DNA of 64,000 bases. It comes from Dongia_B soli (GTDB lineage Bacteria; Pseudomonadota; Alphaproteobacteria; Dongiales; Dongiaceae). The stretch is from assembly GCF_034044715.1 (NCBI RefSeq), contig NZ_JAXCLW010000006.1, forward strand, positions 1-64,000, written 5' to 3'. Below are positions 17,993-26,524 of the stretch, piece by piece. Within the stretch, counting starts at the first letter, position 1. Each line of letters begins with the position of its first letter. The notes beneath the pieces are model-generated. The model saw only the letters and a program-made list of their open reading frames with translations, did not search any database and had not been told where the DNA came from. Position numbers and translations under genes: made by a program.

Positions 17993-19360
17993 ATGACATC
18001 CAATGCACCTTTCCTATCGCGCGAGCGGATCGTCGCGCCGATGAACTATAATCGCTGGCTGGTGCCACCCGCGGCGCTCTGCGTGCATCTCTGCATCGGC
18101 CAAGCCTATGCTTTCAGCGTGTTCAACCTGCCGATGACCAAGCTCATCGGCATTTCTCAATCCGCGCCGGAAGACTGGACGCTGACGGCCCTTGGCTGGA
18201 TCTTCAGCATTGCCATCGTCTTCCTCGGCCTCTCGGCGGCTTTCGCCGGGTCATGGCTCGATCGCGTCGGCCCGCGCAAGGCGATGCTGCTTGCCGCGTC
18301 GTTCTTCGGCGGCGGCTTCATCATCTCGGCGCTGGGCGTCTGGGCGCATCAGCTTTGGGTCGTTTACCTCGGCTATGGCGTGCTCGGCGGCTGCGGCCTT
18401 GGCATCGGCTATATCTCGCCGGTAAAAACGCTGATCACCTGGTTCCCGGATCGCCCCGGCATGGCGACCGGCATGGCCATCATGGGCTTCGGCGGCGGCG
18501 CCTTCATCGCCTCGCCGCTCTCGGTCTTCCTGATGCAGCATTTCTCCAGCGCGACCCATGTCGGCGTCGCCGAGACCTTCGTCGCGCTCGGTGTCATCTA
18601 TTTTGTCTTCATGTCGATCGGCGCGCTCATCGTGCGCGTCCCGGCGCCAAACTGGAAACCGGCCGGCTATGTCCCGCCCTCCCAGCAGAAGAAGCTGATC
18701 ACCGACCAGGTGGTGCATGTGGACGAGGCGCTGAAGACGCCGCAATTCTACCTGCTGTGGTGGGTGCTGTGCCTGAACGTGACGGCGGGTATCGGCGTGC
18801 TGGGCCAGGCTTCGGCGATGAGCCAGGAGATGTTCCAGGGCCGCATCACGCCGGTGGCGGCGGCTGGCTTCGTCGGCCTGCTCAGCCTGTTCAACATGCT
18901 GGGCCGGTTCTTCTGGGCTTCGACCTCCGACATCATCGGACGCAAGAACACCTATTACTGCTTCTTCCTGCTCGGTCTCGTGCTTTATGCGCTGGTGCCG
19001 ACCACGGCGCAAATGGGCAGTATCGGCCTCTTCGTCGCCTGCTATGCAATCATCCTCAGCATGTATGGCGGCGGCTTCGCCACCATCCCGGCCTATCTGC
19101 GCGACATTTTCGGCGTGCAATATGTCGGCGCCATTCATGGCCGCTTGCTGACCGCCTGGTCGGCGGCGGGCGTGCTGGGCCCGGTGCTGGTGAATTACAT
19201 CCGCCAGTACCAGATCGATCACGGCGTCGCCAAGGCGGATGCCTATACGGTCACCATGTATATCATGGCCGGCCTGCTCTTCATCGGCTTCCTGTGCAAT
19301 CTGGCGGTGAAGGCGGTGCATGAACGGCATTACCTGAAACTGCAGAACCAGCCGGCGTAA
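17993..19360 (+). CDS. OFA-family (oxalate/formate antiporter-like) MFS transporter
   Basis: The 455-aa carrier has about twelve transmembrane helices and begins MNYNRWLVPPAALCVHLCIGQAYAFSVF shortly after the start, as in OxlT/YhjX-type proteins. It has the MFS loop motif GSWLDRVGPRKAMLLAA and GCGLGIGYISPVKTLITWFPDRPGMATGMAIMGFGGGAF. The family exchanges small carboxylates such as oxalate, formate, pyruvate or lactate. The frame is open upstream to 17873, but ATG 17993 gives the family N-terminus, with AGGAG about 13 bases upstream. A 41-aa partner gene follows within 14 bp and a sigma-54 two-component pair lies just beyond the terminator. Confidence 0.9.
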   Translation: MTSNAPFLSRERIVAPMNYNRWLVPPAALCVHLCIGQAYAFSVFNLPMTKLIGISQSAPEDWTLTALGWIFSIAIVFLGLSAAFAGSWLDRVGPRKAMLLAASFFGGGFIISALGVWAHQLWVVYLGYGVLGGCGLGIGYISPVKTLITWFPDRPGMATGMAIMGFGGGAFIASPLSVFLMQHFSSATHVGVAETFVALGVIYFVFMSIGALIVRVPAPNWKPAGYVPPSQQKKLITDQVVHVDEALKTPQFYLLWWVLCLNVTAGIGVLGQASAMSQEMFQGRITPVAAAGFVGLLSLFNMLGRFFWASTSDIIGRKNTYYCFFLLGLVLYALVPTTAQMGSIGLFVACYAIILSMYGGGFATIPAYLRDIFGVQYVGAIHGRLLTAWSAAGVLGPVLVNYIRQYQIDHGVAKADAYTVTMYIMAGLLFIGFLCNLAVKAVHERHYLKLQNQPA

Positions 19361-19374
19361 GGGAGGGCGAGAGG

Positions 19375-19500
19375 ATGTCGAACGAAGAGGAAAGCGGCAG
19401 GCATGGCGTGCAACTGGTGGTGACCTGGTTATTGGTCGGCATCCCGCTGCTCTGGGGTGTCCTGCAGACGCTGCAGAACGCCTGGAAACTTTTCGAATAA
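19375..19500 (+). CDS. MFS transporter small subunit (41 aa)
   Basis: MSNEEESGRHGVQLVV starts a 41-aa protein with one transmembrane helix (about residues 12-31, VVTWLLVGIPLLWGVLQTL) and a short amphipathic end. It has a very strong GGGAGGGCGAGAGG ribosome site and lies 14 bp after the OFA carrier, before the terminator. Such one-helix proteins directly downstream of OFA-type MFS genes are a known group called MFS transporter small subunit. It probably associates with the carrier in the membrane; the mechanism is not established. Confidence 0.85.
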   Translation: MSNEEESGRHGVQLVVTWLLVGIPLLWGVLQTLQNAWKLFE

Positions 19501-19538
19501 CTAAGGCCGATCATTCGGACGGATAATCCCAGGGGAAT

Positions 19539-19574
19539 GGGCGGTGGCGCGCACGAATGCCGCCGCCCTTTTTT
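19539..19574 (+). terminator. rho-independent terminator
   Basis: A 10-bp stem (GGGCGGTGGC with GCCGCCGCCC, one G-U pair), a ten-base loop and then TTTTTT. It ends the OFA carrier/small-subunit transcript and separates it from the two-component genes. Confidence 0.9.
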
Positions 19575-19694
19575 CTTGCTGCAATGATGTCTTTGCAGCC
19601 GCCCGCGACGCCCCTTGCAGCCAGCGCGCCGGCCATGCTTCTATGAAAGAAACCCGATCAATTGAATAGCCGGTCAATGAATGGAGCCGACAGC

Positions 19695-21113
19695 ATGCCT
19701 CCTGCACCGCTGCTTGAACGTGCGGATGCGGCCCCCGATACCTCCTTCGGCCCATGGCTGAAAGAGGCCGCGATCCTGGTGGTGGATGACGAACCCGGCA
19801 TGCGCAATTTCCTGGTCAAGACCTTGTCCAGCCGATGCCGCCGGGTGGAAGTGGCCACCAATGCCGAGGAAGCGGCGCGCTGGCTGGAGAACAGCCATTT
19901 CGACGTCATCATCCTTGACAATGTCATGGCGGGGAAATCCGGTCTTGCCTGGCTGGAGGAATTGCGCGGCGGCGGGCATTTCATCGAGGTGATCCTGATC
20001 ACCGCCTTCGCCGATCTCGATACCGCGATCCAGGCCTTGCGCGCCGGGGCCGCGGATTTCGTGCTGAAGCCGTTCCGCGTCAACCAGATCCTCACCGCCA
20101 TCGCCCGCTGCCTCGACCGCTCGCGGCTGCATCGCGAGAATTTCGTGCTGAAGCGGCAATTGCAGGCAATGCCTGAGAATGACCGCGCCAATCATGAGTT
20201 GATCGGGGTTTCGCCGGGCATCCGCCAGGCGCGCGAGGTGATCGCCCGCGCCGCGCCCCTGCCGACCACGGTGTTGATCACCGGCGAATCCGGCACCGGC
20301 AAGGAACTGGCGGCGCGCTCGCTGCATGCGCTCTCCGGCCGCGCCGATAAGCCCTTCGTGCCGGTCAATTGCGCCGCCATCGCGCCGGAAGTGATCGAGA
20401 GCGAATTGTTCGGCCATCTTAAAGGCGCCTTTACCGGTGCGGCCTCTTCGCGCGAGGGGCTGTTCTTCTATGCCCAGGGCGGGACGCTCTTCCTAGATGA
20501 AGTAGGCGAGCTTCCCTATGCGCTGCAATCGAAACTCTTGCGCGCCATCGAGGAAAAGAAAGTGCGGCCGGTCGGGGCGGAGCGGGAGATCCCGGTCGAT
20601 GTGCGCCTGGTCGCCGCCACCAACGGCGATCTGCCCCAGGCGGTCTCCGCCGGTCTGTTCCGCCAGGATCTTTATTACCGCCTCAGCGTGCTGCATCTCC
20701 ACCTGCCGCCCTTGCGCCAGCGGCGCGAGGATGTGGCGCCGCTGGCCCGCCTGCTGATGCAGCGCATCTCCGCGCAGCTCGGCGTGGCCCCGATGGAGCT
20801 GGATGAGAATGTGCTCGCCGAACTCGAAGCCTATGACTGGCCGGGCAATGTGCGGGAATTGCGCAATGTCATCGAGCGCTCGCTGATCCTCGGCAGCTTC
20901 CCGGATGATATCGTAACGGGCGATGTGGCCGCCGGCCGGAGCAATGGTGACAGCGCAGTCATCAATGCCAATCCCGATGCGCTGGAGGCGATTGAGAAGG
21001 CGCATATGCTGAAGGTCCTGGAAGCGAGCGGCGGCAACCGCTCGGAAGCGGCGCGGCGCCTCGGCATTTCGCGCAAGACGCTGGACCGCAAATGCGCTGC
21101 CTGGAATGTCTGA
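19695..21113 (+). CDS. sigma-54-dependent response regulator (NtrC/DctD type)
   Basis: The protein of about 472 aa has a receiver domain (acidic pair in VVDDEPGM, phospho-acceptor D75, Lys in VLKPFR), an AAA+ central domain with Walker A GESGTGKE, the sigma-54 contact loop ELFGHLKGAFTGA, Walker B GGTLFLDEVGEL, and a C-terminal Fis-type helix-turn-helix (GNRSEAARRLGISRKTLDRK). It activates sigma-54 promoters when phosphorylated. ATG 19695 is chosen for its GGAG eight bases upstream; ATG 19677 and TTG 19662 are in frame. The histidine kinase follows 20 bp later. Likely target: the OFA carrier operon (inference from the promoter candidate). Confidence 0.93.
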   Translation: MPPAPLLERADAAPDTSFGPWLKEAAILVVDDEPGMRNFLVKTLSSRCRRVEVATNAEEAARWLENSHFDVIILDNVMAGKSGLAWLEELRGGGHFIEVILITAFADLDTAIQALRAGAADFVLKPFRVNQILTAIARCLDRSRLHRENFVLKRQLQAMPENDRANHELIGVSPGIRQAREVIARAAPLPTTVLITGESGTGKELAARSLHALSGRADKPFVPVNCAAIAPEVIESELFGHLKGAFTGAASSREGLFFYAQGGTLFLDEVGELPYALQSKLLRAIEEKKVRPVGAEREIPVDVRLVAATNGDLPQAVSAGLFRQDLYYRLSVLHLHLPPLRQRREDVAPLARLLMQRISAQLGVAPMELDENVLAELEAYDWPGNVRELRNVIERSLILGSFPDDIVTGDVAAGRSNGDSAVINANPDALEAIEKAHMLKVLEASGGNRSEAARRLGISRKTLDRKCAAWNV

Positions 21114-21133
21114 TCTTCCGGAACATTTGAACC

Positions 21134-23239
21134 GTGGATAGGGCCGATAGCAATCCGGCAATCGCCCCCACGATCAAAGCAGCGCAATCGCAAAGCGGGA
21201 CGGCGAAACAGGATAATGTAGCGGCGAAGGAAAAGCGCGGCGTCTCGGTCCGCGTGCGACTGCTCGCCATCGCCTTGCTGCCGACGGTGATCGTGCTGCC
21301 GGCACTGATCGCCTTCGCGCTCTATTGGTGGACCCTGCAATTCGACCAGGTGCTGAGCGCCAAGGTGAATGGCGATCTCACCACCGCTCGGCAATATCTC
21401 AACCGCATCATGGAGCGGGATGACGAAACTCTCAGCGCCATCAGCCAGTCGGCGGCCTTCGCCGCTTTGGTGAAGGGCGGATCGCGCAGCGCCATCGAGA
21501 CCTTCCTCGAAGCGCGTCGCCAGCAGCTTCATCTCGATTTCCTTTATATGATTGATGAGCATGGGACGCTGCTTGCCGCGGCGCCGCGCCAGGCGAGGTC
21601 GAGCAATCCGATCCGCTGGCCGGTCGTGGCCGCCGCCTTGGCGGGGCAGACGACGACGCGGATCGATCTCTTCAAGGCGGAGGATCTTGCGGAACTCTCG
21701 CCGACTTTGTCGACGCGGGCGCGGATCGATCTGGTGCCGACGCCGGCAGCGGCACCCACCGATCGCAAGGTGGAGACGCGCGGCCTGGTGGTGCATTCCG
21801 GCACCTCGATCGACCTTGCCAATGGCGGGGCGGGCGCGCTGATCGGTGGCGAGCTGCTCAACCAGAATCTCGATTTCATCGATACGATCAACGACCTGGT
21901 CTACAAGGCGGCGAGCCTGCCGGCCGGCAGCCAGGGCACCGCGACCCTGTTCCTGGACGATGTGCGGGTCAGCACCAATGTGCGGCTGTTCGAAGGCCGC
22001 CGGGCTTTGGGCACGCGCGTCTCCAATATCGTGCGCGAGACGGTGCTGGGCCAGGGGAAGACCTGGCTCGACCGCGCGTTCGTCGTCAATGACTGGTATA
22101 TCTCGGCCTATGAGCCGATCCTCGACAGCCATGACAAGCGCATCGGCATGCTCTATGTCGGTTTCCTCGACAAGCCGTTCCGGGAGATGAAGTACCGCAC
22201 CGTGATGGTGACGGTAGGCCTGCTCGCCCTGGTGACGCTGATCACCATGCCGATCTTCCTGCGCTGGATCGCCCGCATCTTCCGGCCGCTGGAGCGGATG
22301 AACGACACGATCTCCCGCGTCGATGGCGGCGATCTCGGGGCGCGGACCGGGGCGGTGGTCAATAGCGACGAGATCGGCCGCGTCGCCCGGCATCTCGATT
22401 CACTGCTCGACCGCCTGCAGGAGCGTGACCGGGAACTCCGCGACTGGGCGCAGGTGCTGGATGAGCGCGTGATCGAACGCACAAGCGAATTGCAGGAGGC
22501 CAATCAGCGTCTCGAGGCGACCCAGCAGCAATTGGTGATCTCGGAAAAGCTGGCGGCGATCGGCGAAATCACCGCCGGTGTGGCCCATGAGATCAACAAT
22601 CCCATCGCCGTCATCCAGGGCAATCTCGATGTCGCGCGCGAATTGCTGGGGCGTGAGGCGGAGGCGGTCAAAACCGAATTCACCCTGATCGACCAGCAGG
22701 TGCACCGCATCAGCCTGATCGTCACCAAGCTCCTGCAATTCGCCAAGCCCGCGGAATTCGCCGGCTATTTCGACCGCATCGCCCCGGCCGATGTGCTGAC
22801 CGATTGCCTGGTGCTGATCCAGCATCTGCTGAACAAGGCCGATATCGCGGTGCGGCGCGACGACCGCGCCATCGGCACGGTGTCGATGAACCGCACCGAA
22901 TTGCAGCAGGTGATCGTCAACCTCCTGGTCAATGCGGTCCATGCTATGCCGGAAGGCGGCACGCTCACCCTGCGCTCCGAGGACCGCGCGGAAAACAGCG
23001 TCGAGGGTGTCGATATCATCATCGCCGATACCGGCATCGGCATCGTCCCGGAACACCTCACCCGCGTCTTCGACGCCTTCTTTACCTCGAAGCCGCAACA
23101 GGGAACGGGCCTCGGCCTTTCCATCAGCTATGCCCTGGTGACACGGGCCGGCGGCCATATGTCGGTCAAAAGCGAACTCGGCCAGGGCGCGGAGTTCACG
23201 CTTTGGCTGCCCAGTGCGAGTGAGGCGGATGAGGAGTGA
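21134..23239 (+). CDS. Cache-HAMP sensor histidine kinase (DctB-like)
   Basis: The 701-aa membrane kinase has a first transmembrane helix at about residues 35-60, a large periplasmic Cache-type sensor (about 60-350), a second helix (about 355-378), HAMP (about 378-430), a coiled-coil (LDERVIERTSELQEANQRLEA), HisKA with H485 in TAGVAHEINNP and a HATPase_c domain (DTGIGI, GTGLGLSIS). Cache domains of this kind bind small carboxylates. The start is a GTG at 21134, 20 bp after the response-regulator stop, so the two genes are one operon. Context suggests it senses the OFA carrier's substrate. Confidence 0.93.
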   Translation: MDRADSNPAIAPTIKAAQSQSGTAKQDNVAAKEKRGVSVRVRLLAIALLPTVIVLPALIAFALYWWTLQFDQVLSAKVNGDLTTARQYLNRIMERDDETLSAISQSAAFAALVKGGSRSAIETFLEARRQQLHLDFLYMIDEHGTLLAAAPRQARSSNPIRWPVVAAALAGQTTTRIDLFKAEDLAELSPTLSTRARIDLVPTPAAAPTDRKVETRGLVVHSGTSIDLANGGAGALIGGELLNQNLDFIDTINDLVYKAASLPAGSQGTATLFLDDVRVSTNVRLFEGRRALGTRVSNIVRETVLGQGKTWLDRAFVVNDWYISAYEPILDSHDKRIGMLYVGFLDKPFREMKYRTVMVTVGLLALVTLITMPIFLRWIARIFRPLERMNDTISRVDGGDLGARTGAVVNSDEIGRVARHLDSLLDRLQERDRELRDWAQVLDERVIERTSELQEANQRLEATQQQLVISEKLAAIGEITAGVAHEINNPIAVIQGNLDVARELLGREAEAVKTEFTLIDQQVHRISLIVTKLLQFAKPAEFAGYFDRIAPADVLTDCLVLIQHLLNKADIAVRRDDRAIGTVSMNRTELQQVIVNLLVNAVHAMPEGGTLTLRSEDRAENSVEGVDIIIADTGIGIVPEHLTRVFDAFFTSKPQQGTGLGLSISYALVTRAGGHMSVKSELGQGAEFTLWLPSASEADEE

Positions 23240-23266
23240 TGTATTTCGGACTCAGGTCAGTTGCAA

Positions 23267-23301
23267 CCATGGACCCTCGGATCAAGTCCGAGGGTGACAA
23301 G
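23267..23301. repeat. single REP palindrome
   Basis: One copy of the ACCCTCGG-type palindrome 28 bp after the histidine kinase stop. It abuts codon-like sequence on the minus strand (see the fragment at 23325-23434). Confidence 0.9.
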
Positions 23302-23324
23302 CGGGGGCTGGTGGACATTGTGCG

Positions 23325-23434
23325 ATCGAATTCGTGCGATTGAATTCTGCGGCCATGGCCTGGCCCATCCCGGAATCCCAGCCGGTGATGCGGGCGAGCT
23401 CCTTGTCGAGTTCACCGATCTGTGGCCTCTCGCT
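23325..23434 (-). pseudogene. possible gene remnant next to a REP element
   Basis: In the minus-strand frame just after the small gene at 23433-23627, but shifted by one base, the sequence reads GELDKELARITGWDSGMGQA and continues MAAEFNRTNSI before running into the REP palindrome. Composition looks protein-like, so this may be the lost 3' part of the small gene or of another one. No family is recognised and the call is weak. Confidence 0.25.
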
Positions 23435-23627
23435 ATGAAACAGCCGGTTTCAATTCGCTCTTCAGCCAGCCCGGCCGGCGCACGTCGAAAGCGTCATAGG
23501 AGTCGAGGTCGCTGTTGACCGGTTCGATCTCGAGGACGATTTTCAGCGTATTGACGCTGCCGGCGGGCGGCTCCGGAATGTCATCGAATTGAAGCTCTTC
23601 GATCCCGTGAAACAAAGCGGTTTTCAT
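23433..23627 (-). CDS. small protein of unknown function
   Basis: The 64-aa acidic protein (MKTALFHGIEELQFDDIPEP at its start) has GGAGACAG five bases before its ATG and is divergent from the VOC gene at 23793. The opening resembles the first strand of zinc-type alcohol dehydrogenases (MKALVFHG...VEVPDIPEP), but no cofactor or metal motif follows. It may be a short independent gene or the 5' part of a broken one. Confidence 0.45.
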   Translation of the reverse strand: MKTALFHGIEELQFDDIPEPPAGSVNTLKIVLEIEPVNSDLDSYDAFDVRRPGWLKSELKPAVS

Positions 23628-23792
23628 CTACTGTCTCCGTTTCGATCGGATAGATGAACGAAAACAGGCGCAAGCGGGGCAAGTTCCCGGCAATCTGGGG
23701 CCGGTCCAGCCATGCACGCCGGTTCCAGCTTTCAATCCGAGGGCGTCTTGTGCCAGGATGCTTGCCAAAATAGCAGCACTGCGAGGGAAGCC

Positions 23793-24212
23793 ATGTCGAA
23801 GACGATTTTTGTCAATCTGCCGGTCACGGATGTGAAGCGGTCCACGGCTTTTTACCAGGCGATCGGGGCCAGTAAGAACGAGCAGTTCTCCGACGACACG
23901 GGCTCCTGCATGGTCTTCTCCGACACGATCCACGCCATGCTGCTCAGCCATGACAAATACCGGATGTTCACGTCGAAGAAGATCGCCGATGCGAAGGCGA
24001 GCAGCGCGGTGCTGATCTGCGTGTCGGCGGAAAGTCGCGACGAGGTCGATGCGACCGTCGAGAAAGCCGCGACAGCCGGCGGCAAGGCCGATCCGGGACC
24101 GAAGCAGGATTACGGTTTCATGTATGGCCGCAGCTTCGAGGACCCCGATGGCCATCATTGGGAAATCATGTGGATGGATATCGCCGCCGCCCAGAAGGCG
24201 ATGGAGAAGTAG
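23793..24212 (+). CDS. VOC-family protein (glyoxalase/bleomycin-resistance fold)
   Basis: The 139-aa protein starts MSKTIFVNLPVTDVKRSTAFYQAIG and ends SFEDPDGHHWEIMWMD, the standard vicinal-oxygen-chelate pattern of a lactoylglutathione-lyase-like single protein with paired beta-alpha-beta-beta-beta units. The C-terminal Glu in HHWEIMW fits a metal ligand. Function ranges from glyoxalase-like to resistance or dioxygenase-like, so none is assigned. ATG 23793 has GAGGGAAG just upstream. A REP pair follows, then a second VOC gene. Confidence 0.88.
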   Translation: MSKTIFVNLPVTDVKRSTAFYQAIGASKNEQFSDDTGSCMVFSDTIHAMLLSHDKYRMFTSKKIADAKASSAVLICVSAESRDEVDATVEKAATAGGKADPGPKQDYGFMYGRSFEDPDGHHWEIMWMDIAAAQKAMEK

Positions 24213-24289
24213 GGTTCGCGGCGGTGCAGTCTCTCATCGCGAGGCGTTGATGCCGCCTGTCATTGCAGGGCGCGACTGCGGCTCTCGCT

Positions 24290-24378
24290 TGTCACCCTCG
24301 GGCTTGACCCGAGGGTCCACGGGAGATAGCGAACGCGGCTGTTGCCATGGACCCTCGGGTCAAGTCCGAGGGTAACAC
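24290..24378. repeat. REP pair between the two VOC genes
   Basis: Two palindromes in opposite orientation at 24290-24321 and 24345-24378, only 23 bp apart, the tightest pair in the window. It is a BIME-like arrangement. Confidence 0.9.
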
Positions 24379-24469
24379 GTGAGTTTGTGAGCGGCGTCGT
24401 GCGATAGCCGGTGACATTCGACTTAACGAGAAAAGCGTTCAATGAGCGCCACTACCGGAGGAGAAAAGC

Positions 24470-24952
24470 ATGTCCAAGATTGCGACCTGTCTGTGGTTCG
24501 ACACGCAAGGGGAGGAGGCGGCGAAGTTTTATGTCGATACCTTCCGGGCCTGCGGCCAGGACGCCTCTCTCGGCGACTACCTTTATTATGACGAGAACTC
24601 GCCGAAGAAGCAGGGCAGTGTGCTGACGGTCAATTTCACTTTGGCGGGATCGGATTACATCGCGCTGAATGGCGGGCCGGAATTCAAGTTCTCGCCGGCG
24701 GTGTCGTTGATGGTGAAATGCAAGGACCAGGCGGAGATCGACCGCTTCTGGGACCGGCTGATCGAGGGCGGCGGGCCGATCGAATGCGGCTGGCTGACCG
24801 ACCGGTTCGGCTTTGCCTGGCAAATCGCCCCGGCGGAGATCTTCGATATGCTGCGCGATCCCGATAAGGCGCGCGCCTCGCGGGTCATGCAGGCGATGAT
24901 GAAGATGGTGAAGATCGACCTTCCCACCTTGCGGAAAGCCTATGAGGGGTGA
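24470..24952 (+). CDS. VOC-family protein, PhnB / 3-demethylubiquinone-methyltransferase-like
   Basis: The 160-aa protein begins MSKIATCLWFDTQGEEAAKFYVDTF and contains FTLAGSDYIALNGGPEFKFSPAVSLMVKC and CGWLTDRFGFAWQIAPAE, the pattern of the PhnB-like VOC group (Pfam 3-dmu-9_3-mt). GGAGGAG precedes the ATG. Members have no settled reaction. The 3' end overlaps the convergent drug-efflux gene by 13 bp. Confidence 0.9.
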   Translation: MSKIATCLWFDTQGEEAAKFYVDTFRACGQDASLGDYLYYDENSPKKQGSVLTVNFTLAGSDYIALNGGPEFKFSPAVSLMVKCKDQAEIDRFWDRLIEGGGPIECGWLTDRFGFAWQIAPAEIFDMLRDPDKARASRVMQAMMKMVKIDLPTLRKAYEG

Positions 24953-26523
24953 CCCTTGCCGAGCGTCTTGTTGCTCATGAAGGTGAGGGCGACGACGATG
25001 CCGGCGATGGCGATCAGGCTCAAGGACCAGAAGACATCGATATAAGCGAGCAGCGCGACCTGCTTTGCCAGCAATTGGCCGATCCAATCGGTGATGCGCT
25101 GCGAGGTATCGGCGGCGGATGACGCCTTGCTGCCGAAGAACTGTTCCGCCTGCCGCACCGTCTCCTGATATTGCGGGCTGGATGGATAGACATGTTCGAT
25201 CAGGCGGCTTTGATGGAACTGCTCGCGCTGGGCCAGCATGGTTTGCGCCAGCGAGACGCCGAGGCTGCCGCCGAGATTACGCGCGACATTGATCAGCGCG
25301 GAAGCCTGGTTGGTCTTCTCGCGCGGCAGGCCTTCATAAGAGGCGGTGGTGATCGGAATGAAGACGAAGGGCAGGCCGATCGCCAGGAAGACACGGGCCC
25401 AGGCCGCATAGGACCAGGTGAGATCGCCGTTGAGGCCGGTGACATACCACATCGCGCCGGCGACAACGGCCATGCCGCCGGCAATCGCATATTTCGGCGG
25501 CACGATATTGACCGACCGGCCGGCGAGGGGCATCAGCATCATGGTGACGAAGCCGCCCGGCGACAGCGCCGTCCCGGCCAAGGTCGCGGTATAGCCGAAT
25601 TGCTCCTGCAGCATCTGCGGCAGGAACTGGGTGGTGGCGATCAGGATCGCGCCGGTGCAGAGCATGACGACGAAGCAGGAGCCGAAATTGCGGTTGCCGA
25701 GCAGGCGGAGATCGACGATCGGCTCCTTGCGCGTCAGCTCCCAGGGAATGAGCAGCAGCAGGGAGATTGCCGAGACCACGGCGAAACCGAGGATATAGGT
25801 TGAGTCGAACCAGTCGTTGCGCTGTCCCTCGTCCAGCACCACTTCCAGACAGCCGAGGCCAAGGGCAACCAGGAGAAAGCCGATATAATCGACCGACAGG
25901 CCGTTCTGCCGCAGCTTCTTCCGCTCCGCCGCCGTCGAGGCCGGTTCATGCACCAGGCTGTTCACCAGGAGCAGGGAGAGGATGCCCATCGGCACATTGA
26001 TCAGGAAGACCCAGTGCCAGGTATAGTTATCGGTGATCCAGCCGCCCAGCGTCGGGCCGATGACCGGCGCCACGACGACGGCGATGCCGTAGATCGCGAA
26101 AGCGCGGCCGCGCTGTTCCGGCGGGAAGGCATCGGCCGGGATCGCCTGTTCGCTGGGCGCCATGCCGCCGCCGCCCAATCCCTGGAAGACGCGGAAGGCG
26201 ACCAGAGCCGGCAGGCTCCAGGCGAGGCCGCAAAGCAGGGAGCTGATGGTGAAAAGCGCGACGCAGATCATATAGAAGCGCTTGCGGCCGATCACGGTGG
26301 CGAGCCAGCCGCTGATCGACAGAACGATGGCATTGGCGACCAGATAGCTGGTGATCACCCAAGTCGCCTGATCGATGCCTGCCGCCAATCCGCCGGCGAT
26401 ATGGCGCAAGGCGACATTGGCGATGGTGGTGTCCAGCACCTCCATGAAGGTGGCGATGGAGACGACGACGGCGATCAGCCAGGGATTGCTGCTGCCGCCG
26501 AGATCGCCGCCTTTCACCACCAT
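24940..26523 (-). CDS. emrB: DHA2-family MFS multidrug efflux permease (EmrB-like)
   Basis: The 527-aa protein has fourteen predicted membrane helices and the EmrB/QacA start (SNPWLIAVVVSIATFMEVLDTTIANVALRHIAGGL), the motif WLATVIGRKRFYM and the antiporter motif C-like region GPTLGGWITDNYTWHWVFLINVPMG. With an EmrA-type adaptor encoded immediately upstream (one-base gap), it should form a tripartite pump with an outer-membrane TolC-type channel that is not in this window. It exports hydrophobic toxic compounds by proton antiport. Regulation is probably by the divergent Rrf2 gene. Confidence 0.93.
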   Translation of the reverse strand: MVVKGGDLGGSSNPWLIAVVVSIATFMEVLDTTIANVALRHIAGGLAAGIDQATWVITSYLVANAIVLSISGWLATVIGRKRFYMICVALFTISSLLCGLAWSLPALVAFRVFQGLGGGGMAPSEQAIPADAFPPEQRGRAFAIYGIAVVVAPVIGPTLGGWITDNYTWHWVFLINVPMGILSLLLVNSLVHEPASTAAERKKLRQNGLSVDYIGFLLVALGLGCLEVVLDEGQRNDWFDSTYILGFAVVSAISLLLLIPWELTRKEPIVDLRLLGNRNFGSCFVVMLCTGAILIATTQFLPQMLQEQFGYTATLAGTALSPGGFVTMMLMPLAGRSVNIVPPKYAIAGGMAVVAGAMWYVTGLNGDLTWSYAAWARVFLAIGLPFVFIPITTASYEGLPREKTNQASALINVARNLGGSLGVSLAQTMLAQREQFHQSRLIEHVYPSSPQYQETVRQAEQFFGSKASSAADTSQRITDWIGQLLAKQVALLAYIDVFWSLSLIAIAGIVVALTFMSNKTLGKGHPS

Positions 26524-26524
26524 G

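Noticed and set aside
20831..22393. 520-aa minus-strand open frame
   Set aside because: Antisense to the response regulator and histidine kinase, whose motifs are complete; no motif in the reverse reading.
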